64,000 bases of DNA from positions 14,238 through 78,237 of the forward strand of contig DATFAA010000164.1 of NCBI GenBank assembly GCA_035255045.1, in the 5' to 3' direction. This stretch comes from JAGTRP01 sp035255045 (GTDB lineage: Bacteria > Pseudomonadota > Gammaproteobacteria > Burkholderiales > Rhodocyclaceae). Position 1 is the first letter of the stretch. Each line of letters starts with the position of its first letter. The translations under genes were made by a program, and so were the position numbers. The notes beneath the pieces were generated by a model. That model did no database searches. It was not told the DNA's origin and saw only the letters and a list, made by a program, of their open reading frames with translations. Of the stretch, positions 54,888 through 63,830 are shown piece by piece.

Positions 54888-54923
54888 ATGAAGACGAATA
54901 GCCTGCGGGCAGGGAGGACGTGA
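54888..54923 (+). CDS. 11-codon leader ORF overlapping the livH start
   Basis: ATG with its own SD (AGGAGACACC) opens a frame encoding MKTNSLRAGRT, whose TGA overlaps the livH ATG by one base (TGATG). GGGAGG inside it serves livH. It may couple translation of the transporter to a leader peptide. Alternatively it is the 5' stub of a deleted gene, for example a binding-protein gene that once stood here. Too short to judge by codon use. Confidence 0.4.
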   Translation: MKTNSLRAGRT

Positions 54924-55798
54924 TGCTTGCCCAGTTTCTGCAATTCCTCTTTTCCGGGATCACGGTCGGCGCCACCTACGCCCTGGCCGCCCTCGGCTTC
55001 ACCCTCATCTACAACGCCAGCAACGTCATCAACTTCGCCCAGGGCGAGTTCATCATGCTGGGCGGCATGCTGGGGGTCTTCTTCACCATGGCCGGCCTGC
55101 CCCTGCCGGCCGCCCTGGTGCTGGCCATCCTGGTGCCGGCCATCGTCGGCGTGCTGGTGGAGAAGCTGGCCATCGAGCCGGTCAAGGGCGCCGAGACGGT
55201 GACCCTGATCATCATAACCATCGGCGCGTCCCTCGTCATCCGCGGCCTCGTCCAGGTCTGGCTGGGCAAGGAGACCCACAGCCTGCCGGCCTTCTCCGGG
55301 GACACCCCGATCGAGGTCCTGGGCGCCACCCTGCTGCCCCAGAGCCTGTGGGTCCTCGGCGTCACCGCCCTGGTGGTGGTCGCCCTCTGGTACTTCTTCA
55401 ACCGCACCCTCCAGGGCAAGGCCATGCTGGCCACCTCCTACAACCGGCTGGCGGCCGAACTGGTGGGCATCAACACCGGCTGGGTGCTGTTCATGAGCTT
55501 CGCCATGTCGGCGGCCCTGGGCGCCCTGGGCGGCATCCTCATCACCCCCATCACCCTCACTTCCTACGACGTGGGCATCATGCTCGGCCTCAAGGGCTTC
55601 GTGGCGGCGGTGGTGGGCGGCCTCGGCAACGGCCTGGGCGCGGTGGTGGGCGGCCTCCTGGTCGGCATCCTCGAAGCCATGGGGGCGGGCTACATCTCCT
55701 CGGCCTACAAGGACGCCATCCCCTTCGTGCTGATCCTCCTGATCCTCTTCTTCATGCCCCGGGGCCTCTTCGGCGGCAAATCCACCGAGCGGGTGTAA
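54923..55798 (+). CDS. livH: LivH-type ABC permease
   Basis: The 291-residue integral membrane protein of the branched-chain-amino-acid-type ABC importer has about eight TM segments. Signature segments are NASNVINFAQGEFIMLGG near the N-terminus and GLKGFVAAVVGGLGN near the end. With LivM it forms the channel for a substrate delivered by a periplasmic binding protein. Start: ATG at 54923 with GGGAGG; a GTG three bases earlier is possible. The next gene starts 2 bases after the stop. Substrate likely an aromatic or branched organic acid by context. Confidence 0.9.
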   Translation: MLAQFLQFLFSGITVGATYALAALGFTLIYNASNVINFAQGEFIMLGGMLGVFFTMAGLPLPAALVLAILVPAIVGVLVEKLAIEPVKGAETVTLIIITIGASLVIRGLVQVWLGKETHSLPAFSGDTPIEVLGATLLPQSLWVLGVTALVVVALWYFFNRTLQGKAMLATSYNRLAAELVGINTGWVLFMSFAMSAALGALGGILITPITLTSYDVGIMLGLKGFVAAVVGGLGNGLGAVVGGLLVGILEAMGAGYISSAYKDAIPFVLILLILFFMPRGLFGGKSTERV

Positions 55799-55800
55799 GC

Positions 55801-56733
55801 ATGGGAAAGAACGCCTATTTCAGTCTCCTCTTCGTCGCTGCCATCCTGGCGGTGCTGCCCTTCGTGGTGCCCAACAGCTTCTACCTGGACCTGGCGGTGC
55901 GCATGGCCATCAACGCCATCATCGTCCTCGGCCTCAACCTGCTGATCGGCTTTGCCGGCCAGATCAGCCTGGGCCACGCCGGCTTCCTGGGCATCGGCGC
56001 CTACGCCTCGGCCGTGCTGCCCACCCACTTCGGCTGGCATCCCCTGCTTGCCATGGGCGCCGGGGCGGCGGCCACCGGCCTCTTGGCGGCCCTGGTGGCG
56101 CGGCCCATCTTCAAGCTCAAGGGCCATTACCTGGCCATGGCTACCCTCGGCCTCGGCATCATCATCAACATCGCCCTGCGCAACGAGGCCCAGTGGACCG
56201 GCGGCCCGGACGGCATGCCGGTGCCGGCCATGGGCTTGCTCGGCTTCGAGCTCTCCAACGACAAGCAGTGGTACTGGGTGGTGGCCGGGCTGTTGGTGGT
56301 CAGCGTCTGGGCTTCCCTCAACCTCATCGACTCGCCCTTCGGCCGGGCCCTGCGGGCGCTGCACGGCTCCGAGGTGGCGTCCCAGGTGGTGGGGGTGGAC
56401 GTGGTGCGCTACAAGGTCGCCATCTTCGTGATGTCGGCGGTGTTCGCCAGCCTCATGGGCAGCGTCACTGCCCATTACGTCGGCTTCGTCAGCCCCAATT
56501 TCTCCGACTTCTTCCATTCCATCGAGCTGGTGACCATGGTGGTGATCGGCGGCATGGCCTCGGTTTTCGGCTCCCTGGTCGGCGCCGTGCTGCTCACCGC
56601 GCTGCCCCAGGCCCTGGCCACCTTCGAGGGTTGGGAGACGGTGGCCTTCGGCGCCATCCTGATGGCCTCCATGATCTTCATGCCCAAGGGGCTGGTGCCG
56701 ACCCTGGCGGCCAAGTTCGGAAAGGGGAACTGA
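55801..56733 (+). CDS. livM: LivM-type ABC permease
   Basis: The 310-residue second permease has the LivM signature LLIGFAGQISLGHAGFLGIGAYAS and KGHYLAMATLGLG, with about eight to nine TM segments and a final FMPKGLVPTL. It pairs with the LivH-type protein encoded 2 bases upstream. It is shorter than E. coli LivM (425 residues), as is usual for organic-acid-type members. Confidence 0.9.
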   Translation: MGKNAYFSLLFVAAILAVLPFVVPNSFYLDLAVRMAINAIIVLGLNLLIGFAGQISLGHAGFLGIGAYASAVLPTHFGWHPLLAMGAGAAATGLLAALVARPIFKLKGHYLAMATLGLGIIINIALRNEAQWTGGPDGMPVPAMGLLGFELSNDKQWYWVVAGLLVVSVWASLNLIDSPFGRALRALHGSEVASQVVGVDVVRYKVAIFVMSAVFASLMGSVTAHYVGFVSPNFSDFFHSIELVTMVVIGGMASVFGSLVGAVLLTALPQALATFEGWETVAFGAILMASMIFMPKGLVPTLAAKFGKGN

Positions 56734-56735
56734 CC

Positions 56736-57497
56736 ATGAGCATGCTCGAAGTCAAGGACCTCTCCATCCACTTCGGCGGCGTCAAGGCCGTCCAGAACGT
56801 CAGCTTCAGCATCGACGCCGGCATCGTGTACTCGGTGATCGGCCCCAACGGCGCCGGCAAGACGACCCTCTTCAACCTCATCACCGGGGTGTACAAGCCG
56901 ACCGCCGGGGAGATCCGCCTCAACGGCGAGGCCATCCACGGCAAGTCGCCCAACGAGCTGGCCCGGCGCGGCGTCGCACGCACCTTCCAGAACCTGCAGA
57001 TCTGCATGAATATGAGCGCCCTCGAGAACGTCATGGTGGGCGCCCACCTGCGGCTCGACCGCAACCTGTTCAAGGCCTCCCTGCGCCTGCCCGCGCTCCG
57101 CCGGCGGGACACGGAGCTGCGCAAGGAAGCCGCCGACCTGATGGACTTCGTCGGCCTCGGCAGCTACGTGAATTCCCGGGCCGACGCCATGTCCTACGGG
57201 GCCTTGAAGCGCCTGGAAATCGCCCGCGCCCTGGCCATGCAGCCGCGCCTCATCTTCCTGGACGAGCCGGCGGCCGGCCTCAATCCCAAGGAGACCATCG
57301 AGGTGGACCACCTGGTGCGCAAGATCGCCGATTCCGGCGTCACCGTGGTGCTGGTGGAACACGACATGAAGATGGTCATGAACCTCTCGGACCGCATCCT
57401 GGTGCTCGACTACGGCAAGAAGCTGGCCGAGGGGACGGCCGAGGAGGTGCGCCGCAACCCCAACGTGATCGCTGCCTATCTCGGCGCGCATGCCTGA
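56736..57497 (+). CDS. livG: LivG-type ABC ATPase
   Basis: The 253-residue ATPase has Walker A GPNGAGKTT, the Q-loop region ARTFQNLQI, a degenerate signature (MSYGALKRLEIARAL, where LSGGQ would be expected, as in other LivG proteins) and Walker B LIFLDEPAAGL. It powers import together with the hemerythrin-LivF protein. Its stop overlaps the first in-frame ATG of the next gene (ATGCCTGA). Confidence 0.9.
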   Translation: MSMLEVKDLSIHFGGVKAVQNVSFSIDAGIVYSVIGPNGAGKTTLFNLITGVYKPTAGEIRLNGEAIHGKSPNELARRGVARTFQNLQICMNMSALENVMVGAHLRLDRNLFKASLRLPALRRRDTELRKEAADLMDFVGLGSYVNSRADAMSYGALKRLEIARALAMQPRLIFLDEPAAGLNPKETIEVDHLVRKIADSGVTVVLVEHDMKMVMNLSDRILVLDYGKKLAEGTAEEVRRNPNVIAAYLGAHA

Positions 57498-57507
57498 GGA
57501 TCTCCAC

Positions 57508-58866
57508 ATGGGAATCATGGAAACCACCGAACCCGCCGCTGTCACCAGCATGGATGCCCTGCGGGTCATCAGCGACGAACACCGCAACCTGTGGCGCATC
57601 GCCACCACCATCGACCTGGTGGCCGACGAGATCGACGCCGGGGCCAACGTGGACCCGGCCTTCTTCGGCGCCATCTTCGACTACATCGAAACCTTCATCG
57701 ACTCCTTCCACCACCCGAAGGAGGACGACTACCTCTTCCGCCTGCTGCGCCAGCGCAGCGCCGATGCCGGCCAGGCCCTCGACCGCCTGCAGGCCGAGCA
57801 CCGCAACGGCCCGGAGAACCTGAAGGGCCTGCGGGGCATGCTGGGCGGCCTGGCCGACGGCAGCGGCGATACGGCCCGCTTCACCGAGGCCCTGCGCACC
57901 TATACCCGGGGCCTCAAGGGCCACATCGGCACCGAGGAGAAGGAAGTCATGCCCATCGCCCGGCAGGCCCTGCTGCCGGCCGACTGGCAGGAGATCGACC
58001 GGGCCTTCCTGGATAACGAGGACCCCCTCTTCGGCGAGAAGGTGCGGGCCGAGTTCCGGGAGCTCTTCCACCGCATCGCCAGCCTGGCCCCCGAATCCAT
58101 CGGCCTCGGCGCCCACTCCGGCGGCGAGCTGCAGCCCGCCGCGGCGCCGGCTCTGGGGGAAATGCTCCTCACCGTCAGCGGCGTCGAAAGCTGCTACGGC
58201 CGGATCAAGGCCCTGAAGGGCATCAACCTGGAAGTGCGCCAGGGCGAGCTGGTGGCCCTGGTCGGGGCCAACGGCGCCGGCAAGACCACCTTCATGCGCG
58301 CCCTCTCCGGGGTGCAGCCCATCAGCGCCGGCAGCATCCGCTTCGACGGCGAGGACATCAGCCGCCTGCGCTCCGACCTGCGCATGCGGCGGGGCATCTG
58401 CCAGAGCCCCGAGGGGCGGCAGGTGTTCGGGCCCCTGTCCATCGAGGACAACCTGCGCCTCGGGGCCTACACCCGTCCCAAGGCCCAGGTGGCGGGCGAC
58501 CTGGAGAAGGTCTATGCCATGTTCCCCATCCTCAAGGAGAAGCGCAATCTGCCGGCCGGCACCCTGTCCGGCGGCCAGCAGCAGATGCTGGCCATCGGCC
58601 GGGCCCTCATGGGGCGACCCAAGCTCCTGCTCCTCGACGAGCCCTCCATGGGCCTCGCGCCGCTGTTGGTGGAAGAGGTGTTCAACGTGGTCAAGACCCT
58701 CAAGTCCCAGGGCATGACCATCCTGCTGGTGGAGCAGAATGCCTTCGCCGCCCTGGCCATCGCCGACCGGGGCTACGTGCTCGAAACCGGCAGCATCACC
58801 CTGACCGGCACCGGCCAGGACCTGCTCAACAACGAGCAGGTGCGCGCCGCCTACCTGGGGATGTGA
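57508..58866 (+). CDS. hemerythrin (HHE) domain fused to LivF-type ABC ATPase
   Basis: One uninterrupted frame of 452 residues. Residues 15-190 are a hemerythrin/HHE four-helix domain with His25, His68 (H-x3-E, Glu72), His98 and His139-x3/4-E143/E144, the pattern of standalone proteins that carry DxxH near the start and a FHHPKEDDYLF core. A short linker (190-218) leads to a full LivF ATPase (219-452): Walker A GANGAGKT 253-260, LSGGQQQM, LLLLDEPSMG. The hemerythrin iron site binds O2 or NO, so the ATPase could be gas-regulated. Start chosen at 57508 (GAGG upstream); 57490 and 57517 are alternatives. An internal ATG at 58162 has poor SD spacing, so separate LivF translation is possible but not obvious. 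Confidence 0.85.
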   Translation: MGIMETTEPAAVTSMDALRVISDEHRNLWRIATTIDLVADEIDAGANVDPAFFGAIFDYIETFIDSFHHPKEDDYLFRLLRQRSADAGQALDRLQAEHRNGPENLKGLRGMLGGLADGSGDTARFTEALRTYTRGLKGHIGTEEKEVMPIARQALLPADWQEIDRAFLDNEDPLFGEKVRAEFRELFHRIASLAPESIGLGAHSGGELQPAAAPALGEMLLTVSGVESCYGRIKALKGINLEVRQGELVALVGANGAGKTTFMRALSGVQPISAGSIRFDGEDISRLRSDLRMRRGICQSPEGRQVFGPLSIEDNLRLGAYTRPKAQVAGDLEKVYAMFPILKEKRNLPAGTLSGGQQQMLAIGRALMGRPKLLLLDEPSMGLAPLLVEEVFNVVKTLKSQGMTILLVEQNAFAALAIADRGYVLETGSITLTGTGQDLLNNEQVRAAYLGM

Positions 58867-58868
58867 CC

Positions 58869-59978
58869 ATGCTGAAACTCCTCGAACCCTGCCGCCTGGG
58901 CGCCCTGGAACTGCGCAACCGTGTCGTCATGGCGCCCCTGACCCGCTGCCGCGCCGACAACCCCGGCTACGCCCCCAACGAGCTCATGGCCCGCTACTAC
59001 GCCCAGCGGGCCGGGGCCGGGCTCATCGTCTCCGAGGGTACCATCGTCTCCCCCCAGGGCCGGGGCTATCCCTTCACCCCGGGCATCTGGTCGGCCGAGC
59101 AGGTGGCCGGCTGGCGCCGGGTCACCGACGCCGTCCACGCCCAGGGCGGGCTCATCGTCTGCCAGCTCTGGCACTGCGGCCGCCTCTCCCTGCCGGAATA
59201 CCAGGGCGGCGGGGCGCCGGTGGCGCCCTCGGCCATCAACCCGGAGTGGACCATGTTCACCCCGGCCGGCCCCCAGCCGACGGTCACCCCCAAGGCCCTG
59301 AGCCGGGAGGAGATCGCCGGCATCGTCGCCGATTTCGGCCAGGCCGCCCGCAATGCGGTGGTGGCCGGCTTCGACGGCGTGGAGATCCATTCCTCCAACG
59401 GCTATCTCTTCCACCAGTTCTTCGCCCGCTGCTCCAACACCCGGGACGACGAGTACGGCGGCTCCCACGAGAACCGCGCCCGCATCCTTTTCGAGGTGCT
59501 GGATGCGGTCGGCAGGTACCTGCCCATGGACCGGGTGGGCTTCCGCCTCAATCCCATGCTCAACCGCTTCCACGGCATCGTGGTGGATGAGGACACGGTG
59601 CCCATGTGGGAGCACGTGGTCCGACGGGCCAACGACTACGGGCTGGCCTACCTGCACCTCACCGAGCCGGTGTCACCCAAGCAGCTGGCGGGCAACCCCC
59701 ACGGCCTGGCCGACGTCGGCGCTCGTTTCCGGCCCCTGGCCCGCATGCCCATCATCAGCAACGGCGGCCTCGACCGGGAGAAGGGCGAAGCCCGTCTGCG
59801 CGGAAATCTGTGCGACGCCGTGGCTTACGGCGAGGCCTGGATTGCCAATCCCGACCTGGTGCAGCGCTTTGCCACCGGAGCGGAGCTCAACGCGCCGGAC
59901 CGGGAAACCTACTACCAGGGCGGCGAGCGGGGCTACGTGGATTACCCGCGCCTGGGGGCGGCGGCCGTCGCCGGCTAG
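58869..59978 (+). CDS. Old Yellow Enzyme family FMN ene-reductase
   Basis: The 369-residue TIM-barrel flavoenzyme has VVMAPLTRCRADNPG, GLIVSEGTIVSP, the substrate-binding His/Asn pair in EIHSSNGYLFHQFF, the RDDEYGGSHENR segment and the phosphate-binding GEAWIANPDL. OYE proteins reduce activated C=C bonds of enals, enones or nitro compounds with NAD(P)H. The ATG follows the transporter gene stop by 2 bases, so it belongs to the same operon and may reduce an unsaturated ring-derived intermediate. Confidence 0.9.
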   Translation: MLKLLEPCRLGALELRNRVVMAPLTRCRADNPGYAPNELMARYYAQRAGAGLIVSEGTIVSPQGRGYPFTPGIWSAEQVAGWRRVTDAVHAQGGLIVCQLWHCGRLSLPEYQGGGAPVAPSAINPEWTMFTPAGPQPTVTPKALSREEIAGIVADFGQAARNAVVAGFDGVEIHSSNGYLFHQFFARCSNTRDDEYGGSHENRARILFEVLDAVGRYLPMDRVGFRLNPMLNRFHGIVVDEDTVPMWEHVVRRANDYGLAYLHLTEPVSPKQLAGNPHGLADVGARFRPLARMPIISNGGLDREKGEARLRGNLCDAVAYGEAWIANPDLVQRFATGAELNAPDRETYYQGGERGYVDYPRLGAAAVAG

Positions 59979-60023
59979 GGGTTTGCCGATACAATCCCGC
60001 GTCCTCCACTCTCCAGACCAGAC

Positions 60024-60899
60024 ATGCCCCACCTCGAGTCGAGAACCGAAACCATCGACGTCCGCGGCCTGCGGTACAACGTCCGCCATTGGGGGGAGGA
60101 GGGGGCGCCCAAGGTGTTCTTCCTCCACGGCTGGATGGATTCGTCGGCCACCTTCCAGTTCGTGGTGGACGCCCTCGAGCGGGACTGGCACGTCATCGCC
60201 CCCGACTGGCGCGGCTACGGCGCCACCCAGTGGCTGTCGCGGCCCTACTGGTTCCCCGACTACTACGCCGATCTCGACTGCCTGCTGCGGCACTATGCGC
60301 CCGGCGAAAGGGCCCGCCTGGTTGGGCACAGCATGGGAGCGAACATCGCCAGCATCTATGCCTCGGTACGGCCGGAGAACGTGGCTCAGGTGGCCATGCT
60401 CGACTTCCTGGGTCTCAAGCCCCCCGCCGAGGTGGACTCGCCGACCCTGATCGGTCAGTGGCTCAAAGGTATTCAGGAGGAGCCTCAGCTGCGGGCCTAT
60501 GAGGACCACAGCGCCCTGGCCCGTCGGCTGATGGCGGTCAATCCCCGACTCACGGCACGGCGGGCGGCCTTCCTGTCCCTGGCGGTGAGCCGCGTCCGCC
60601 AGGACGGCCGGGTGGAAATGGCCTGCGACGCCTGGCACAAGGTGCCGTCGCCCACCATGTACCGGGCCGAGGACAACATGGCCGCCTGGCGCAGAATCGC
60701 GGCGCCGGTGCTGATGCTCATCGCCGATGATGGCTTCGTCCACGACCGCTTCGGCGATGATCCCGAGGAGTACCGCCAGCGCCTGGGCTGTTTCGCCAAC
60801 CTGCAGCTCCTCACCATCGCGGACGCCGGCCACAATATCCAGCACGACCAGCCGGAGCAGGTCGCCGCCGCCATCGAGCGCTTCCTCGACCGGGCCTGA
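60024..60899 (+). CDS. alpha/beta hydrolase
   Basis: The 291-residue alpha/beta hydrolase has the oxyanion motif HGWMDS, the nucleophile Ser103 in GHSMG, an acid residue near ADDGFVHD and the catalytic His in DAGHNIQHDQ. Candidates are an esterase, a thioesterase or a C-C hydrolase. It lies 45 bases after the OYE gene and is probably the last gene of the operon. Its job in the pathway is not predictable; hydrolysis of a ring-cleavage or lactone intermediate would fit. Confidence 0.87.
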   Translation: MPHLESRTETIDVRGLRYNVRHWGEEGAPKVFFLHGWMDSSATFQFVVDALERDWHVIAPDWRGYGATQWLSRPYWFPDYYADLDCLLRHYAPGERARLVGHSMGANIASIYASVRPENVAQVAMLDFLGLKPPAEVDSPTLIGQWLKGIQEEPQLRAYEDHSALARRLMAVNPRLTARRAAFLSLAVSRVRQDGRVEMACDAWHKVPSPTMYRAEDNMAAWRRIAAPVLMLIADDGFVHDRFGDDPEEYRQRLGCFANLQLLTIADAGHNIQHDQPEQVAAAIERFLDRA

Positions 60900-61090
60900 C
60901 CGCCGCCACACCCCATTTTGGGGCACGCGATACCGATTGCATGGAATGGTGCGCCGTCCTGGTGCGCCGCCTGCCCGGCCTGATTCCGCCCGGCGGAAAA
61001 TCAACGTGAATTCACGGCCTTATCGCCGGCGACATACTGGTATGGCATTTGCGTTGCCATGGTCAAACCATGACGACGGGGAGAATAGCC

Positions 61091-63763
61091 ATGAGAAAAC
61101 GCCGACCGGAGCGTCGCTCCACCGATATCGGCTATCTGTCGGATTTCATGCTCAGCCTGCGGGAGGACCAGACCCGGCTGCGGGAAATCCAGACGGTCTA
61201 TGACAACCTGACCCTCCTGGGCCAGCTGCTGTGCGCCGGCACCGACATCACCCGGATGCGCGACGATTTCAAGGACCTGGCCGAGGTTCTCCTCGACCAA
61301 CTGGCGCGGGAGCTGCGCAAGAAGGCCGTCCTTGGCCTGCGCTCCAAGGCCCGGGTGGCGATCGACGTGCTGGTCAGGAATCTTTTCGAGCGCACCGCCG
61401 ACATCGGCTTCCTGGCCACCGATGCCGACATCCGCGCCTATGTGGAATCGACTGAAGCGCTGGCGGCGGCCGACCAGGACGACGGCACCGACCCGGAGCG
61501 CCACCGGCATTGCCAGGCCCGGCGGGAGGCCCTGCGCGCCCGCTTTGACGAGTATGTCCGGAAATACTCCGTTTACCACGACATCATCCTGCTCGCCCCC
61601 AATGGCCGGGTGCTGCTGCAGCTTGACGAGGCCAGCACCCTGTCGGTTTCCGGCGACCCGCTCATCGCGGAAACCCTGGCCACTTCCGGGCCCTACGTGG
61701 AAACCTTCCGGGCATCGGACCTGGTGGCCGGCGATGGGGCGTCCCTTATCTATTCCTACCGGGTGATGTCCGAGGACGGCAGCCGTCCCCTGGCGGTGCT
61801 GTGCCTGTGCTTCCGCTTCGAGGACGAGTGCCGCCGGATTTTCGACGGCCTGCTGGACGAGGATGACTGGAGCGTCATCACCCTGCTGTCGCCGGCGGGG
61901 ACGGTCATCGCCAGCAGCGACGTCCACCAGTTTCCCCTCGGCGCCCGGCTGGAGAAGGCCGAGGGCGACGAGTGCCGGATCGTGCGCTTCGCCGGCCGGG
62001 AATATCTGGCGACCACCTGCCGGACCCACGGCTACCAGGGCTACGAAGGCCCGGGCTGGCTGGGCCACGCCCTGGCGCCCCTGAACCATGCCTTCGAAAC
62101 CTCCCTGGCCGAGGAACTGGAGGAGGTGCCGGCGGCCATCCTCGATGGCGTCCTGGAGACCGCCACCCTGTTCTCCCCCGAACTGCGGGACATCCCCCGG
62201 CGGGCTTCCGCCATCCAGCGGGAACTCAACCGGGCGGTGTGGAACGGCAACGTCTGGCTGTCCCGGGACAGCTACGCTTTCAACACCTCCTTCGCCAAGG
62301 TGCTGTTGTGGGAAATCGGCAGCACGGGCATGCGCACCCGCAATGTCTTCAGCGAGTCCACCACCAACCTCTACCAGACCGTGGTGTCCTCCGTCCTCGC
62401 CGACTGCTCGACCCAGGCCGCGCTTGCCATGGACATCATGGACCGCAATCTCTACGAGCGGGCCAACGATTGCCGCTGGTGGGCGCTGACCGCGGCCTTC
62501 CGGGAGGAACTGGCGGCTGCCCGCACCGGCGGCGAGATGAACCGGGCGCGCCTGACGGGCATCCTGCGGACCATCAACCGGCTGTATACGGTTTATTCGA
62601 ACCTCATCGTCTTCGATGCCGCCGGGCGGGTGGCGGCGGTCTCCAACCCGGCCTACAACGACCTGGTCGGCATGCCGCTGCCGGCGGAGTGGGCACGCCA
62701 GACCCTCGGCCTGCCCGACACCCAGAGCTACTGCGTCTCGGCCTTCGCGCCGACGCCCCTATACGGCAGCCTGCCTACCTACGTCTATTCGGCGGTGATC
62801 CGGGAAGCGGGCAACGAGGGCGACCCGGTGGGGGGCATCGCCATCGTCTTCGACGCCGCGCCCCAGTTCGTCGCCATGCTGGAGGACGCTCTGCCGCGCC
62901 GGGAAGATGGCAGCATCGCAGCCGGCGCGTTCGCCGCCTTCGCCGAGAAGGATGGCCGCATCATTGCCAGTACCGACGGCGAATTGGCGCCCGGCACCCG
63001 GATCGATATAGCGGCCGAATTCTTCCGTCTGGAGCCGGGGGAGGAATTCGCCAACATCATCGAGTTCCGGGGCCGCTACTGTGCCGTCGGCTCCCGCATG
63101 TCGGCAGGCTATCGGGAGTACAAGAGCGCTCCCGACCGTTATCGCAACGACGTCGTCGCCCTGGTTTTCGTCCCCCTGTCCGAGCGGTTGCTGGGGCCGG
63201 TAGAGCGGCGAGCGGTGGGCGGCGCGTCGGAGGGCAAGTACGCCCTGCGCCAGGCGGGCGGCGAGGACAGCGTCGAGGTGGCCACCTTCTATATAGGTGG
63301 CAGTTGGTACGGGATACGCTCGTCCCACGTGGTCGAGGCCGTCGATGCCGGGAAGATTACCGCCATCCCCGGGATGCCGGAATGGGCCCGGGGCTGCATC
63401 ATGCACCAGGATCAGCCCATCACCGTCTTCGATCCGGCGAGCTTTCTCCAGCGCGGGGCTTCCCCGGGGGGCAGGAAGCAGATCGTCGTCGTCCGCAGCC
63501 CCGAGCAGGGGGCGAGCTTCGGTATCCTGGTGGACGAACTGGCCGAAATCCCCGAAATCTCCGCCCAGCGCATCGAGCCTATCCCGGGCATGCTCGCCAA
63601 CGGCAATGCCCTGACGGAGAGCCTCGTGAAGCCCCATCCGGCGGATGGGGAGAGGCGCATCCTGGTCATCCTCTCGGCCGACCGGATACTTCAGCGGCTG
63701 TCGAGTGCCAAGCTGGATACGGGCGTCCTGGATTTCGATCAGCGGGAGCGGGTGGGTGCATGA
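61091..63763 (+). CDS. double-sensor CheW-domain chemotaxis protein without MCP signalling domain
   Basis: The 890-residue protein has no TM segment. It is built of two related sensor units, about 85-330 and 435-710, each beginning with a similar helix (VRNLFERTADIGFLATD; DRNLYERANDCRWWALT) followed by Cache/PAS-like strands (NGRVLLQLDEASTLSVSGD; AGRVAAVSNPAYNDLVG). The C-terminal CheW domain (about 725-885) reads VATFYIGGSWYGI ... GILVDELAEI. There is no methyl-accepting hairpin, so it probably docks ligand information onto CheA or receptor arrays. The start follows GGGGAGA. It is the last gene before the rRNA leader, downstream of the oxygenase-transporter block. Confidence 0.82.
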   Translation: MRKRRPERRSTDIGYLSDFMLSLREDQTRLREIQTVYDNLTLLGQLLCAGTDITRMRDDFKDLAEVLLDQLARELRKKAVLGLRSKARVAIDVLVRNLFERTADIGFLATDADIRAYVESTEALAAADQDDGTDPERHRHCQARREALRARFDEYVRKYSVYHDIILLAPNGRVLLQLDEASTLSVSGDPLIAETLATSGPYVETFRASDLVAGDGASLIYSYRVMSEDGSRPLAVLCLCFRFEDECRRIFDGLLDEDDWSVITLLSPAGTVIASSDVHQFPLGARLEKAEGDECRIVRFAGREYLATTCRTHGYQGYEGPGWLGHALAPLNHAFETSLAEELEEVPAAILDGVLETATLFSPELRDIPRRASAIQRELNRAVWNGNVWLSRDSYAFNTSFAKVLLWEIGSTGMRTRNVFSESTTNLYQTVVSSVLADCSTQAALAMDIMDRNLYERANDCRWWALTAAFREELAAARTGGEMNRARLTGILRTINRLYTVYSNLIVFDAAGRVAAVSNPAYNDLVGMPLPAEWARQTLGLPDTQSYCVSAFAPTPLYGSLPTYVYSAVIREAGNEGDPVGGIAIVFDAAPQFVAMLEDALPRREDGSIAAGAFAAFAEKDGRIIASTDGELAPGTRIDIAAEFFRLEPGEEFANIIEFRGRYCAVGSRMSAGYREYKSAPDRYRNDVVALVFVPLSERLLGPVERRAVGGASEGKYALRQAGGEDSVEVATFYIGGSWYGIRSSHVVEAVDAGKITAIPGMPEWARGCIMHQDQPITVFDPASFLQRGASPGGRKQIVVVRSPEQGASFGILVDELAEIPEISAQRIEPIPGMLANGNALTESLVKPHPADGERRILVILSADRILQRLSSAKLDTGVLDFDQRERVGA

Positions 63764-63801
63764 CCCAGAGCCGCCGCAATCCAAATTCTGCGATCGGGGT
63801 G

Positions 63802-63830
63802 TTGACGAGAGGATGAGATATCGCCATAAT
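63802..63830 (+). promoter_or_regulatory. rRNA-operon promoter
   Basis: TTGACG (63802-63807) and CATAAT (63825-63830) are 17 bases apart and followed by a GC-rich discriminator (TCGGCC), as in stringently controlled rrn promoters. A boxA and typical 16S leader follow, which supports the call. Confidence 0.8.
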
